From positions 2,976,001-3,040,000 of the forward strand of contig JAPFFF010000010.1 of NCBI GenBank assembly GCA_039105265.1: 64,000 nucleotides of DNA, given 5' to 3'. Position numbers and translations under genes: made by a program. Positions 19,200-28,845 of the stretch are shown here, piece by piece (positions within the stretch are counted from its first letter, which is position 1; each line of letters starts with the position of its first letter). The stretch comes from Tritrichomonas musculus. Taxonomy: Eukaryota; Parabasalia; Tritrichomonadida; Tritrichomonadidae. The notes beneath the pieces were generated by a model that did no database searches, was not told the origin of the DNA, and saw only the letters and a program-made list of their open reading frames with translations.

Positions 19200-21349
19200 T
19201 AGACCTTTTCAACGCTCAATTCTTTGAATTATTTGATAGCTTCACACAATTAATTGTATTGCTTTATTTTTTCAAGATTATTCAGAAAAATTCAGAAGGA
19301 TCTTGAATGGTTGGAAAAGATATTCAAAAGTATAGAAAAGTAAAAATTTTGTTTTTATTGAATTTTAACTTTAATTTTTTTCTTTTATATTTTAATATAA
19401 AAGAATTATTATGTATTTTCACGAGAATATACATTCTCCATTCTAATTCCCATTTGAGAATTTAATAATTCTTCAGATTCGGCATAATTTTTGGAACCGA
19501 ACAAGTATTTCATATGGGAAAAAGCTCTTTCTACAGGGAGCTCACTGCATGGCATGTGCAGTATCCGTATAGCAATTTCGGCCAATTCTTTCATTTCTAC
19601 GTTATTTCGCCATTCATTCCATAATTGAAAAGGATCAGTGGACGGACTAATTGAATAGTTAATGTAATTATTTATTTGTACTTCTAAAGTATCTTCGTTG
19701 TAGCCAAATTTAAAACTGTTATAATACATTATATATTCTTTTATAGCAATTAAAAAGTTTTGTTTTTCTGTTTCATCTTCTATTCTTAAAAAGTGATTTC
19801 TACCATCGATCGTAAAAAAGAAAGCAGCAACAGCAACTTTATATTCATCTGATGAATAAATGCGTTGGAGAATTATTCTTCCACAAAAAATTATATCAAT
19901 TGTTTTCAAATTTGAAAGAAAACTTTCAAACTTCACAATATTTGAATAGACGTTGCAGATTAAAAAATTATCTCCACCTATTTCTGAAGATAAATGGTTG
20001 AGGAAATTAAACAATTCAGTAAGCTCTCTGAAAACATCAGAATTTAAGATTTCGATAAAGTGATTATATTTTGGTATATTTAAATTAAAAAAATAAATCA
20101 ATTCTGTTTTTACATCATTTAAAAAATTTAAACATTTGGAATAACTATTCCATCTGGTTTTCGAAAAAGATGGAATTTTTTTTCGTAGTTTTATTTGTTT
20201 GCATAATGTTAAAATGTTATTTAAAGAATTGTATAAAGTAACAAATTCAAAATTAGTAAATAAATCAATAATTGAGAGATTTAAAAGGTGACAAAAACAA
20301 CCAATCCACTCAAAAAATTGACCAGTGATGGATTGAAGAGATATCTGGTCGTATTGATTAAATGCTTTAATGCAGTTTGAGGCGTGGTCTGTACAAATTG
20401 TTAAAATTTCTAAATTGGTTTCATTTTGTATAAATTTTACAATTTCAGCGGTTATTTGGGCAATATTTTCAGAGGAAGAATATTCAATTGATTGAATTTT
20501 ATTATAAAAAAGACGTTTTTTTGTATGAATAATAAAACAATAAAAATTTTTGTTATTTCGAGTTGCTCCGTCTAAAAGTATATTACAAAATTCTTCAGAA
20601 CATTCGTTTTTTATATTATATTTTATAGTATCAAATAATTCAAAAATTTTGTTTCTAATATCATTCCTTTTTATACATCTAAAAAAAGGATTTGAATATT
20701 GTAAAATGGCATTGAAACTTTTTGAACATAATGAATTTATAAAAATATTTGAGATTGAACAAAATTGTGCTGTAAGAATTAAGATATTATTGTTCATGTT
20801 ATCAATTATTGACTTAAACATTTTGCAATCATCACAAATTTGGTAATGTGAATAAAAACATCTCTCTTTTAAATGGCACCATTTGCCTTTGAGGAAGCAA
20901 AATGGGCAATAGCTTTCATAATTATCATGTAAAAAATAAACAATTCCATAACGTGCACATTTTCGTACATTTTTGTTGAAATCTGTTGAATCCTCTTTCG
21001 GATTTAAATTTTGTAATATATTAAATAAAATATGAGAGCCAAAAGGAAGCATTTTTTTATTTTGCCAAAAAAAAAAAAAATTATTAAAAAGTTCAAAATC
21101 TTAAAAATTATTTATAAAACTTAAATTTCTTTTGAAATACATGAAATTTACTTTTATTAATAATAAAATAATGCATAAATTAATGTTATTGTTATATATT
21201 TTAAATTTAGTAATATTTATTTTTTGATATTTCATAATATATGTGCAGAATAAATTATGAGGTATAATATTTATTGAAATTTTAGTTTATAATTATCAGA
21301 AATTTATTGAAAATAAATTCAATGAATAATTGAGCGTTGAAAAGGTCTA
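19200..21349 (-). mobile_element. hAT-superfamily DNA transposon with intact ends
   Basis: The terminal repeats are perfect over 22 bp: TAGACCTTTTCAACGCTCAA plus two bases at 19200-19221, with the reverse complement at 21328-21349. The flanks share ATTAAGAATAG (19192-19202 and 21349-21359). This fits an 8-bp target duplication of TTAAGAAT/ATTAAGAA that overlaps the symmetrical element end, so the exact edge is ambiguous by one or two bases. TAG-type ends and 8-bp duplications are hAT hallmarks. Total length is 2150 bp, and the single transposase frame is uninterrupted. Perfect ends and an open frame imply a recent insertion. Confidence 0.88.
19409..21052 (-). CDS. hAT-family transposase
   Basis: The 547-residue open frame carries the hAT C-terminal dimerisation signature CSELPVERAFSHMKYLFG (about residues 506-523) close to the C-terminus. 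The middle has CTDHASNCIKAF (about 220-231), the usual position of a catalytic Asp in the RNase H-like core, then IGCFCHLLNLSIIDLF (about 252-267), matching the C..H-type hAT motif, and SFSKTRWNSY with the conserved Trp. The N-terminus has a Cys/His cluster (CPFCFLKGKWCHLKERCFYSHYQICDDC, split here: CPFC near residue 49 through CDDC near 76) suited to a zinc-binding DNA-recognition domain. Translation starts at the ATG at 21052. The frame sits wholly between perfect terminal repeats, so the element could still be autonomous; activity is not shown. Confidence 0.88.
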   Translation of the reverse strand: MLPFGSHILFNILQNLNPKEDSTDFNKNVRKCARYGIVYFLHDNYESYCPFCFLKGKWCHLKERCFYSHYQICDDCKMFKSIIDNMNNNILILTAQFCSISNIFINSLCSKSFNAILQYSNPFFRCIKRNDIRNKIFELFDTIKYNIKNECSEEFCNILLDGATRNNKNFYCFIIHTKKRLFYNKIQSIEYSSSENIAQITAEIVKFIQNETNLEILTICTDHASNCIKAFNQYDQISLQSITGQFFEWIGCFCHLLNLSIIDLFTNFEFVTLYNSLNNILTLCKQIKLRKKIPSFSKTRWNSYSKCLNFLNDVKTELIYFFNLNIPKYNHFIEILNSDVFRELTELFNFLNHLSSEIGGDNFLICNVYSNIVKFESFLSNLKTIDIIFCGRIILQRIYSSDEYKVAVAAFFFTIDGRNHFLRIEDETEKQNFLIAIKEYIMYYNSFKFGYNEDTLEVQINNYINYSISPSTDPFQLWNEWRNNVEMKELAEIAIRILHMPCSELPVERAFSHMKYLFGSKNYAESEELLNSQMGIRMENVYSRENT

Positions 21350-21639
21350 TTAAGAATAGTGTTTATTGTATCCTTGTTTATATTATTATATTTTTTCAAA
21401 TTATATTTAAATTTATTAATATATATTTATTAAAAGTTTTTTAAATATTCGCATAAACACATTATTTATTAAGATATACTCAAAATAATTTTTATTTCTA
21501 GCGGCGTTTTTGCATTGAATAAATCACATCATTTTTAAAATATTATCAAATATTTTTAAACTAAGTTTTTTAATTATTACCTTATTCACAAAAAAATTGA
21601 GAGTTTTTAATTCAAATTTTCTATGAGTCTTCAGAAAGT

Positions 21640-21913
21640 AGGACGATAAGTAGGGACAAATTATTTTTTTTAAAATACCATATCTTTCAATTTTGAGAAG
21701 ATGAAAATAAAAAAAAAGAATATAAAAAAGTTTTTTATTCAGGAAAAATACCTTTTAAATAGCTTTGGGAGCCTTTGAGGGCTAAGCCCAATTGGTTAAG
21801 GTAATAGCGGGAGCCTCGACCTGAAATGAATGAAGGTATTCATGCCTTAATAACTTAAAAAAAAATATTTAGCTTTATTCAAATTTGAGAGGACGATAAG
21901 AAGGGACAAATTA
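21640..21913 (+). repeat. 24-bp direct repeat pair, 250 bp apart
   Basis: AGGACGATAAGTAGGGACAA plus ATTA at 21640-21663 recurs at 21890-21913 with one substitution (T to A). The pair brackets the tRNA-like patch and ends 100 bases before the molybdoenzyme ATG. Confidence 0.85.
21768..21852 (+). other. tRNA-like patch (possible SINE or tRNA relic)
   Basis: GCCCAATTGGTTAAGG resembles a tRNA D-arm/A box. About 45 bases later, AAGGTATTCATGCCTT forms a stem-loop in the place of a T-arm, but it lacks TTCGA and no anticodon stem of five pairs can be drawn. GGGAGCCT occurs twice, and GGGCTAAGCCC is a perfect hairpin. It is not a functional tRNA. The composition is clearly unlike the surrounding DNA. 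Confidence 0.3.
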
Positions 21914-22012
21914 AAAAACTTAGTTTATATTCTTTGAATATTTTGAAAGAATTTGTGAAAATAAAATAAATATCAATTGAATAGAAAAAAACATTTTTAT
22001 TCCCTACAAAAA

Positions 22013-25000
22013 ATGTTGAGCTTTTTTGCAAAGAAAAAAATTTATAGCAGAAACCAATCAAGTGCACCTAACTCATTTAATAAAGCATTACATTCAATAC
22101 GTTTCATGTTGAATGGAAAACTTGTCGAATTAACCGAAGGGAATTTCGATCCTACAGATTCATTGGTTACTTATCTTCGATCAGAAGATGTTAATTTAAA
22201 AGGAACAAAAAGAGCATGCGACGAAGGCGGTTGTGGGGCATGTACAGTAATAATGTCTTCTTTTGATCCAATATTAAATCGAGTTAAGCATCGAGCGATT
22301 AATTCATGTTTAATGCCAATTGGAAATCTTCATAATACATCTATTACGACCATTGAAAGACTTACTCAAAATACAAACGATTTGAATCCAATTCAAAAAG
22401 CTATTAAAAAACATCATGCCACTCAATGCGGATTTTGTACACCAGGATTTATAATGAGCACCTTAGCATTGCTTTTGGAAAACCAAGCTCCAACAAATGA
22501 TGATATCATGCAATATTTAGATGGAAACATATGCAGATGCACAGGTTACCGAGCAATATTAGAAGCACTCAGGGAATTTACAATAGATTCAAATCCAAAT
22601 GACGAAATTATTGCACAAAATCTCAGAAATAAAAAAGATGATCAAATTACAAATTCAGAAAAGAAGAATTTGAACAAAGAAATCGTTGATTCACTCAGTA
22701 TGATGTCAGATCTTTCGCCATTACAAGAAAATAAAAACAAATCAATATCGATCAAATATAATAATCATACTTATTCAATACCATCGACCTTAGATGAATT
22801 AATTGCTCTTAAAAAGAAGAATCCAAAATCCAAAATCATTGTAGGCAACACAGAACTATTTGCATCACAAGCACCCAACGATAAATATGATTATATTTCA
22901 TGCAATCTTTTGAATGAATTGAAATACATCAGAAAAAGTGGTAACGTTCTCCATATTGGCGCCTCAACCATCATTGATGACATCTTTGATTACTGTAAAA
23001 AAGATAAATCTAACAATCGCCTTCTTCGTGCTTTGAAAGACAAAATTGCAGTCTTCGCAAGCAACCAGACAAGAAACGTTGCTTCAATTGTTGGAAACAT
23101 TGTTATTGCATCCCCATCGACTGACTTTACAAACTTCCTTCCTGGTGTCGGTGCCAAGATAAAGATTGTTGATTGTCTTACTTTAGAAGAGAAAGAAATT
23201 TCTCTTGATAACTTCTTCCTTGGTCGAAATAAGACGATTTTGAAAGACACAGAAATCATCAAAGAAATCGTGATCAATCTTGATTCATTGAAAGAACATA
23301 GTTTCAATAACGATCACGTCTTTGTATACAAGATTTCTAACAGAAGAGAAATTGCAGGATGCATCTTGTCGGCCACAATTCGTGCTGACATTTCCGAGTC
23401 ATCAAACATTGTGAATGACATTAAAATTGCCTTTTCGAAGCTTTCAAATACAAACCTAATCGGAAGAGCCAAAAAGGCAGAACAATTCTTGATTGGCAAA
23501 GAATTCACAATTGAAAATATTAGGAAATCATTTGGTTACATTGACGAAGATTTCCCTATTCAATCAGACATTGACGATGGCCTTGACGAGTACAGGAGGG
23601 TCCTCGCTCACAACCTTCTCATCAAGTTTTATCATCAGACGCAGAAAGAACGAGGCAAGAAGAACGAATATGATGAAAGCATTGTGAATGATTGCTACTT
23701 TTCGACCACTTTTTCAATACCAAATTCAGGTTCGAATCCAAAATATTTCGAACTAACAAGCAGCCACATTCCTGAAGTTTCTGTCTCATGTCAATGCAAA
23801 GAAGATGGCACAACTGTTCCACTAGAAAGATTGAAAGGTTCAGAATCAATTGGAAAAAGTTTCACACATTTGGCATCATCACTTCAAGTTCAAGGAAAAG
23901 CTGAATACACTGATGACATTCCACTTGAGAGACAAGCGAAGCATGCAGCCTTTGTTATATCCACCATTGCACACGGAAACATAAAAAGAATTAAGTATGA
24001 CACCGATGAATTAAAGGACAAAAAATTCACAATCATAACAGCGAAAGACTTAAGAAAAGGAGCGAATAAAATTGGCTTCAACAATGAAGAATTTCTTGTT
24101 TCAAAAGAAGTCACTTATTATGGACAACCAATTGCAATCATTGTTGCAGACACTGAAAGAGAAGCCTGGGAAATTGCAAGGATGGTTAAAGTTGAATATG
24201 AACCACTTCAAGTAACTACATCAATTGAGGAAGCAATTGAAAACGGTAAAGTATTCAAAGGCTCTTCAATTTCACAAGGTCGAAACGTTGATGAAATTTT
24301 CAAAGAAATTGAAAATGATACACATTCGAAATTTGTCATTCTGGATGGCTCAGTGAGAATGGGAGGACAATATCATTTCTACCTCGAAACAAACGCTGCT
24401 GTTGTTTCGAAATCAGATGATGACTATCTCATTCATTCGACTACGAGAGATCTGACAACAGCTCGTGATGATGCAGCAAAACATCTTGGAATTCAAGAGA
24501 ATCACGTGAACGTTAATGTGAAAAGACTTGGTGGATGTTTCTGCTCAAAATTGAATCGAACATCAATCATTTCAAACGCAACAGCTCTTGCTTCTCAAAA
24601 AGTAAATTGTCAAGTTAAGATGCGTCTTCCTCGTGATGTTGATACTCACATCATGTCTGGCGATCACAGCGTTCTTGCCAAATATAAAGTTGCATTTGAT
24701 TCATCAAACGGAAAAATTGAAGCACTGAAAATTGACTACTATGTTGATTCTGGTTATTCATACAAGAATAGCATTGGAATGGAACAAAAGATTCTATTGC
24801 ATTCTGACTCAGTTTACAACATCCCTAATTTTGAATTCAACGGTCATCTTTGCCAGACAAACAAGATATCAAATGCACATTTCAGAGGTTTTGGAGCACA
24901 GAATTCAGGAATTGCAACAGAAGCTGTATTTGAAAGAATCAGGCACTATTTAGAAGATACAAAACATGACGATATAAAACGTTCAAACTTCTATCAAAAG

Positions 25001-26128
25001 AATGATAAGACACCTTATGGAGTTGTCCTTGATGACATCAACATTGATGAATGCTGGTCTCTCATTAAAGCGAAGTCACGCTATGAAGAATTGAAGCGTT
25101 GTGTAAGAGCTTTCAATGCCATTTCGAAATACAAGAAGAGAGGAATTGCAATAACACCAGTGAAATTTGGCGTTGGCCATGGATTTGCACCAGGAAGACG
25201 TGGATCAAGTGTTGTTCATCTTCTTAAAGATGGAACAGTTCTCATTGTTCACAGCGGAGTTGAACAAGGCCAAGGTCTTCATACAAAAATGTGCTGTGTT
25301 GCAGCCAAAATTCTTGACATTCCAGTTGATTTAATACACAGTGAATGTGCAGACACAATGGTCAATACGGAAGGCATGTCAACAGGTGCCGGTTACACGA
25401 ATGATGTTATTGGCTTTGCTGTTATTGATGCCTGCGAAAAACTGAAAAAACGAATTGAAAAATTCTATTACACGACTGACAAAAATGGACAGAAAATAAG
25501 AAGGCCATTTTCAGATGTTGTCAAAATGGCATACATGACGAAACAAGATTTAACGGCACATGGCTTCTATATATCACCTCAACCAGGATTCAACTTTGAT
25601 AAGAAAGAAGGACGTCCTTATCAATACTATGAATATGGAGCAGGTGTTTCTCTTGTTGAAATTGATCTTTTAACTGGTCAACATAAAGTATTGGAAGGCC
25701 ACATCGTTTTCGATGCTGGACAATCATTGAATCCTGGAATTGACATCGGACAGATCGAAGGAGGCTTCATGCAAGGAATTGGCTGGATGACATCCGAAGA
25801 TACGAAATATATGAATGAAAAAGAAAAGATAAACAAATTCATCCCACATGGAAAACCATTAAATGACACGATGTATAAATACAAGATTCCTACATTATCT
25901 TGTGTTCCACAGAAATTTTCGGCACATTTGTTACCAAATTCACACAATAAAATCGGAGTTATGTCATCCAAAGGAGTCGGTGAACCACCCAACATGCTCG
26001 CCAATTGCGTTGGATTCGCTTTATTTGATGCCATTGAAAGTGGAAGAAAAGAAAGAGGAAAAGAAAGAATGAATCATTATGAATTCCCTTTGACACCAGA
26101 TCGTGTTTTACATTATCTGAATAAGTAA
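22013..26128 (+). CDS. Xanthine dehydrogenase/aldehyde oxidase-family molybdo-flavoenzyme with putative hydrogenosomal leader
   Basis: The ATG at 22013 gives 1371 residues, the normal eukaryotic XDH/AOX length. A plant-type 2Fe-2S domain has CDEGGCGAC at 69-77, and an alpha-helical 2Fe-2S domain has CGFCTPG (139-145) and CRCTG (174-178). An FAD domain follows, about residues 240-560 (VGNTELF, then TRNVASIVGNIVIASPSTD). The molybdopterin domains start near residue 630 (GKAEYTDDIP). They include HFRGFGAQN (Arg958) and SKGVGEPPN with the catalytic Glu1324. Odd points: the GGGFGGKE loop reads GGCFCSKLN (from 840), so the substrate Glu (Glu802 of bovine XDH) is absent. The region of bovine Arg880 reads IPNFEFNG without the Arg. 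This resembles aldehyde oxidases and argues against plain xanthine oxidation. The N-terminus, MLSFFAKKKIYSRNQ, fits trichomonad hydrogenosomal leaders (ML[S/T/A], then Arg-Asn). Confidence 0.9.
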   Translation: MLSFFAKKKIYSRNQSSAPNSFNKALHSIRFMLNGKLVELTEGNFDPTDSLVTYLRSEDVNLKGTKRACDEGGCGACTVIMSSFDPILNRVKHRAINSCLMPIGNLHNTSITTIERLTQNTNDLNPIQKAIKKHHATQCGFCTPGFIMSTLALLLENQAPTNDDIMQYLDGNICRCTGYRAILEALREFTIDSNPNDEIIAQNLRNKKDDQITNSEKKNLNKEIVDSLSMMSDLSPLQENKNKSISIKYNNHTYSIPSTLDELIALKKKNPKSKIIVGNTELFASQAPNDKYDYISCNLLNELKYIRKSGNVLHIGASTIIDDIFDYCKKDKSNNRLLRALKDKIAVFASNQTRNVASIVGNIVIASPSTDFTNFLPGVGAKIKIVDCLTLEEKEISLDNFFLGRNKTILKDTEIIKEIVINLDSLKEHSFNNDHVFVYKISNRREIAGCILSATIRADISESSNIVNDIKIAFSKLSNTNLIGRAKKAEQFLIGKEFTIENIRKSFGYIDEDFPIQSDIDDGLDEYRRVLAHNLLIKFYHQTQKERGKKNEYDESIVNDCYFSTTFSIPNSGSNPKYFELTSSHIPEVSVSCQCKEDGTTVPLERLKGSESIGKSFTHLASSLQVQGKAEYTDDIPLERQAKHAAFVISTIAHGNIKRIKYDTDELKDKKFTIITAKDLRKGANKIGFNNEEFLVSKEVTYYGQPIAIIVADTEREAWEIARMVKVEYEPLQVTTSIEEAIENGKVFKGSSISQGRNVDEIFKEIENDTHSKFVILDGSVRMGGQYHFYLETNAAVVSKSDDDYLIHSTTRDLTTARDDAAKHLGIQENHVNVNVKRLGGCFCSKLNRTSIISNATALASQKVNCQVKMRLPRDVDTHIMSGDHSVLAKYKVAFDSSNGKIEALKIDYYVDSGYSYKNSIGMEQKILLHSDSVYNIPNFEFNGHLCQTNKISNAHFRGFGAQNSGIATEAVFERIRHYLEDTKHDDIKRSNFYQKNDKTPYGVVLDDINIDECWSLIKAKSRYEELKRCVRAFNAISKYKKRGIAITPVKFGVGHGFAPGRRGSSVVHLLKDGTVLIVHSGVEQGQGLHTKMCCVAAKILDIPVDLIHSECADTMVNTEGMSTGAGYTNDVIGFAVIDACEKLKKRIEKFYYTTDKNGQKIRRPFSDVVKMAYMTKQDLTAHGFYISPQPGFNFDKKEGRPYQYYEYGAGVSLVEIDLLTGQHKVLEGHIVFDAGQSLNPGIDIGQIEGGFMQGIGWMTSEDTKYMNEKEKINKFIPHGKPLNDTMYKYKIPTLSCVPQKFSAHLLPNSHNKIGVMSSKGVGEPPNMLANCVGFALFDAIESGRKERGKERMNHYEFPLTPDRVLHYLNK

Positions 26129-26134
26129 AATATA

Positions 26135-26455
26135 ATCTCTTTGCAGTATTTGCTCGTATTTCATCACCATAACCATTTTTATAAATTATTGCAAGATTAT
26201 TTTTTGCATACTGATCATTGAATGATGAACCTTCTTTGTAATAATGAATTGCTTTTTGAATGTCTCTTTCAATATAATCACCTTTATGATAAAAATAACC
26301 AACAAAAAAATGCATTTTTTAAGCGATTTTTTGAAGCAAGTTCAATCAAATATATGCCTTTTTTTTATATCTTTTGGTATGATTATTCCTTCAAAATATA
26401 ATAGCCACATAAATAATTGTTCTTGATTTACCGCAAGCGTAAAACATTAGCAATC
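26135..26455 (-). pseudogene. Sel1-repeat gene fragment
   Basis: The minus-strand translation reads VNQEQLFMWLLYFEGIIIPK, then IYLIELASKNRLKN, then FVGYFYHKGDYIERDIQKAI and NDQYAKNNLAIIYKNGYGDE. This is two to three Sel1 repeats closely resembling the end of the 14.7-18.7 kb kinase-Sel1 gene (HYYKEASSLNDEYAKNNL). About two frame breaks occur. No kinase domain accompanies it. It starts six bases after the molybdoenzyme stop and overlaps that gene's 3' flank. Confidence 0.72.
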
Positions 26456-26608
26456 AAATACTGTCCAATTTTTAAAATATCAGTAAAATATTATCATTTA
26501 TGAAAGAATTTTATTAAATCAATTTTTTATGAAAGTAAAACTTTTTTTAAATTGAAAATTGTTATTTCCCCAATTTTTATTTACAAACAAAGCCATTCAA
26601 TTTTTTTT

Positions 26609-27994
26609 TTAAAGTTCCAAACTCAAATTCAAATTGTCCTCAAATTCATTTTCACCAAGAGCGAGGAGCTTCCTTCCCTTCTTCTTCCACCACAAATTTC
26701 CTCCATCATCGCCGGCCTCCGACGAAGTCAAATTGTACAAGATCTCGAAAACGAGCGGATTGTTCTGCAACGCAGAGTGCTTGAACTTCTTTGGGTCACT
26801 TTTGTTCACGTCGATGCAAATGAGTGCTCGATTGTCAGCGCTCCAGTTTTTGCATGGGAAAAGGGGCGCCTCTACGGGCAGCGTGCCGTCACCCTTGATG
26901 TCGTAATGTTTGACTGGATATTTGTCCCACCCCTTGCTGAAGTCGAGGAAGGAGAGAGTCTTCACGCCCGAGTTGTAAATGACCGCCAGAGGGATGTTCT
27001 CGCCAATGTCCAACGGCGCCTTTCGTTGGAGATCAAGACAGACGTTGAAGGCAGGAATGAAGCTTTCTTTTATTCCCGAGTATTTCAAGATCACATCGTC
27101 CAGCTCTTCAATCGTGTAGTTCTTCCCATCGGGACCAGTCGCCAGCGTGTAATTCTTGAAAATTTCAAAGTTGGGATGGTGAGAATGGAAGCCCGGCAAA
27201 CTCGAGCTCATGTCCGAGATGTGCTCATTCCTCGCGTACGGAAACAGGAGGGACACGCGAAGTATCATTGACTCAAAATACGTGAAAGAGCCACCAAGAC
27301 TTGGCGCTATAAGGACAACTTTTTCAATGTACTTTTGTTTCCAGCTTTCATTCACAATTAAGTTGATGTCTCGAATTGAATGGAAAAGACCATCGTTCAT
27401 TGAAAAAGTTTTATCGGCCGTTAAAAATTGTTGGATCATAAAACATCCCATCGAAAATCCTACAAGCGTCACTTTTCGACCGTTTGATTTTTCATAGGCT
27501 TCTTCAATCAGTTTTCGATATTGTATCCAGAAATCATCAAGAAATTGGGGACCTAGACGCCAGTCATATGGTGCAGCAAAAAAGTTGCCTTTCACACTGT
27601 AATCACGCTGTAAGTAGTAATCTATTAGGCTTTTGAATCCATCATAATATTTGAAATTTCCAACACGACTTTTAACAACGTAATCAATCGATTCTATTCC
27701 TCCAAAATCATGTATTATGAAGTTAACACCGGGTAGATTATGAATTGTTTGCGTTTTGGGGTCATAAGTTGCTTGACATAAATGATGTTGGCAATTAATC
27801 CATGGGGGAATAACACTCATGGGAGAAATCCATATTAATTCATCATTCATCGATTTGGGACAATACCATGGAACTTCTGTGCCTTTTGAATAATTAACAT
27901 ATAAATTGGTGCCATAAAGACCAGGAGTTAAAACAATAGGACTTTTTTTCGCTATTGTCTGTGTTGAAATCGTTAAAATAAAAAGAAGAATCAT
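26609..27994 (-). CDS. LCAT-like acyltransferase/phospholipase, secreted or lumenal
   Basis: The 461-residue protein begins with a hydrophobic signal peptide (MILLFILTISTQTIAKK). The mature start, PIVLTPGLYGTNLYV, is the LCAT-family entry motif (oxyanion region). The nucleophile motif is VTLVGFSMGC (GxSxG, Ser near residue 180), the acid is in KGDGTLPVEAP and the His in FKHSALQNNP, so the whole catalytic triad is present. AAPYDWRLGP is also a family hallmark. LCAT-family enzymes transfer acyl groups from phospholipid to sterol or diacylglycerol, or act as phospholipase A. The substrate here is not deducible. Many NxT/NxS sites (such as NYT, NES, NLS) suit passage through the ER. The coding strand is richer in G and C towards its 3' end than its neighbours. 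An initiator-like TCATTTTA lies just upstream. Confidence 0.9.
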   Translation of the reverse strand: MILLFILTISTQTIAKKSPIVLTPGLYGTNLYVNYSKGTEVPWYCPKSMNDELIWISPMSVIPPWINCQHHLCQATYDPKTQTIHNLPGVNFIIHDFGGIESIDYVVKSRVGNFKYYDGFKSLIDYYLQRDYSVKGNFFAAPYDWRLGPQFLDDFWIQYRKLIEEAYEKSNGRKVTLVGFSMGCFMIQQFLTADKTFSMNDGLFHSIRDINLIVNESWKQKYIEKVVLIAPSLGGSFTYFESMILRVSLLFPYARNEHISDMSSSLPGFHSHHPNFEIFKNYTLATGPDGKNYTIEELDDVILKYSGIKESFIPAFNVCLDLQRKAPLDIGENIPLAVIYNSGVKTLSFLDFSKGWDKYPVKHYDIKGDGTLPVEAPLFPCKNWSADNRALICIDVNKSDPKKFKHSALQNNPLVFEILYNLTSSEAGDDGGNLWWKKKGRKLLALGENEFEDNLNLSLEL

Positions 27995-28000
27995 AATGTC

Positions 28001-28008
28001 TAAAATGA
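28001..28008 (-). promoter_or_regulatory. Putative trichomonad initiator for the LCAT-like gene
   Basis: On the minus strand the sequence is TCATTTTA, with the inferred +1 A about 12 bases before the ATG at 27994. It matches the Inr consensus and supports this start. Confidence 0.5.
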
Positions 28009-28834
28009 TTGTTATCTGTTTTTTTATCGAAATGATCGTAATATTGAAAAAATTGTGAACATATTGATTTTTCTAAAACAGTTTTTTTTGCATAATTTAC
28101 AAGAATATTAGTTAATATTAAGCTAAAATAAAAGAAAACATATATTTTATTTTCTTTATTTAAAATATAATAATATATTATATCTTATTTACATTTTTTA
28201 ATACTATCATTATTAAAAAAATGCGATTTTTTTTCAATTTATTGGTTAAAAATCAAAAGAAAAAAACATTAGATACATTTAAAATATGATTTTTAAGTAG
28301 TATACTATATCAATTATTCATAAGTTATTTCATTTTAATATGATGAATTTTTTTTTTCATTTGTTGATATTAACGGGATTTATATAACAAATAATTATAT
28401 ATTTCCTTCAAAATTCTATAATTTTTTCAGACTTGTTCGTATTATTGCAGATTTCTTTAAAAAACTATTTTTTCCTTTTCTTTTGACATTTTACGAGTAA
28501 AATAAATATTACAAAGAAATCTTTGGAATAAACCAACTTATCCGTAAAATGATTTAACGATAATTTAATTCCTTTTGAAATTAATATGGTCAAATCTAAA
28601 CCACCAAGATTTTAAAATACTAATATTTTATTAAATTATCAAAATTATTTATCATTTAACTAATTATCAAAAATAAAATCTAATGTAATTATTTATTATA
28701 TAATAAAATAATAATAATATATTTTCTTTAATGATATATTACAACATCAAAATTTTTAAATATTTTTATATCTCATTCAAAAATTCAATAATTATTTTAA
28801 ATAAATTCAATATATTGAATTTCCACAATTGATA
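28009..28834. other. Divergent intergenic region
   Basis: This AT-rich stretch lies between the LCAT-like gene (minus) and a kinase gene (plus). No repeats or open frames of note; promoters for both genes must lie here. Confidence 0.5.
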
Positions 28835-28842
28835 TCATTTAA
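28835..28842 (+). promoter_or_regulatory. Possible initiator for the kinase gene
   Basis: TCATTTAA lies just before the ATG at 28846. It is a partial Inr match, and the leader would be only about nine bases, so confidence is low. Confidence 0.3.
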
Positions 28843-28845
28843 AAA

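Larger units (their letters stand above)
21350..22012. other. Intergenic stretch upstream of the molybdoenzyme gene
   Basis: It contains a 24-bp direct repeat pair and a tRNA-like patch, listed separately. No open frame of note. Confidence 0.5.

Noticed and set aside
25678-26072. Alternative frames at the molybdoenzyme 3' end
   Set aside because: They lie within the well-supported enzyme frame. Only the part beyond 26135 (minus strand) has Sel1 similarity.
26552-27271. 239-codon plus-strand frame opposite the LCAT-like gene
   Set aside because: Antisense to a gene with a full catalytic triad and signal peptide; the antisense product has no recognisable domain.
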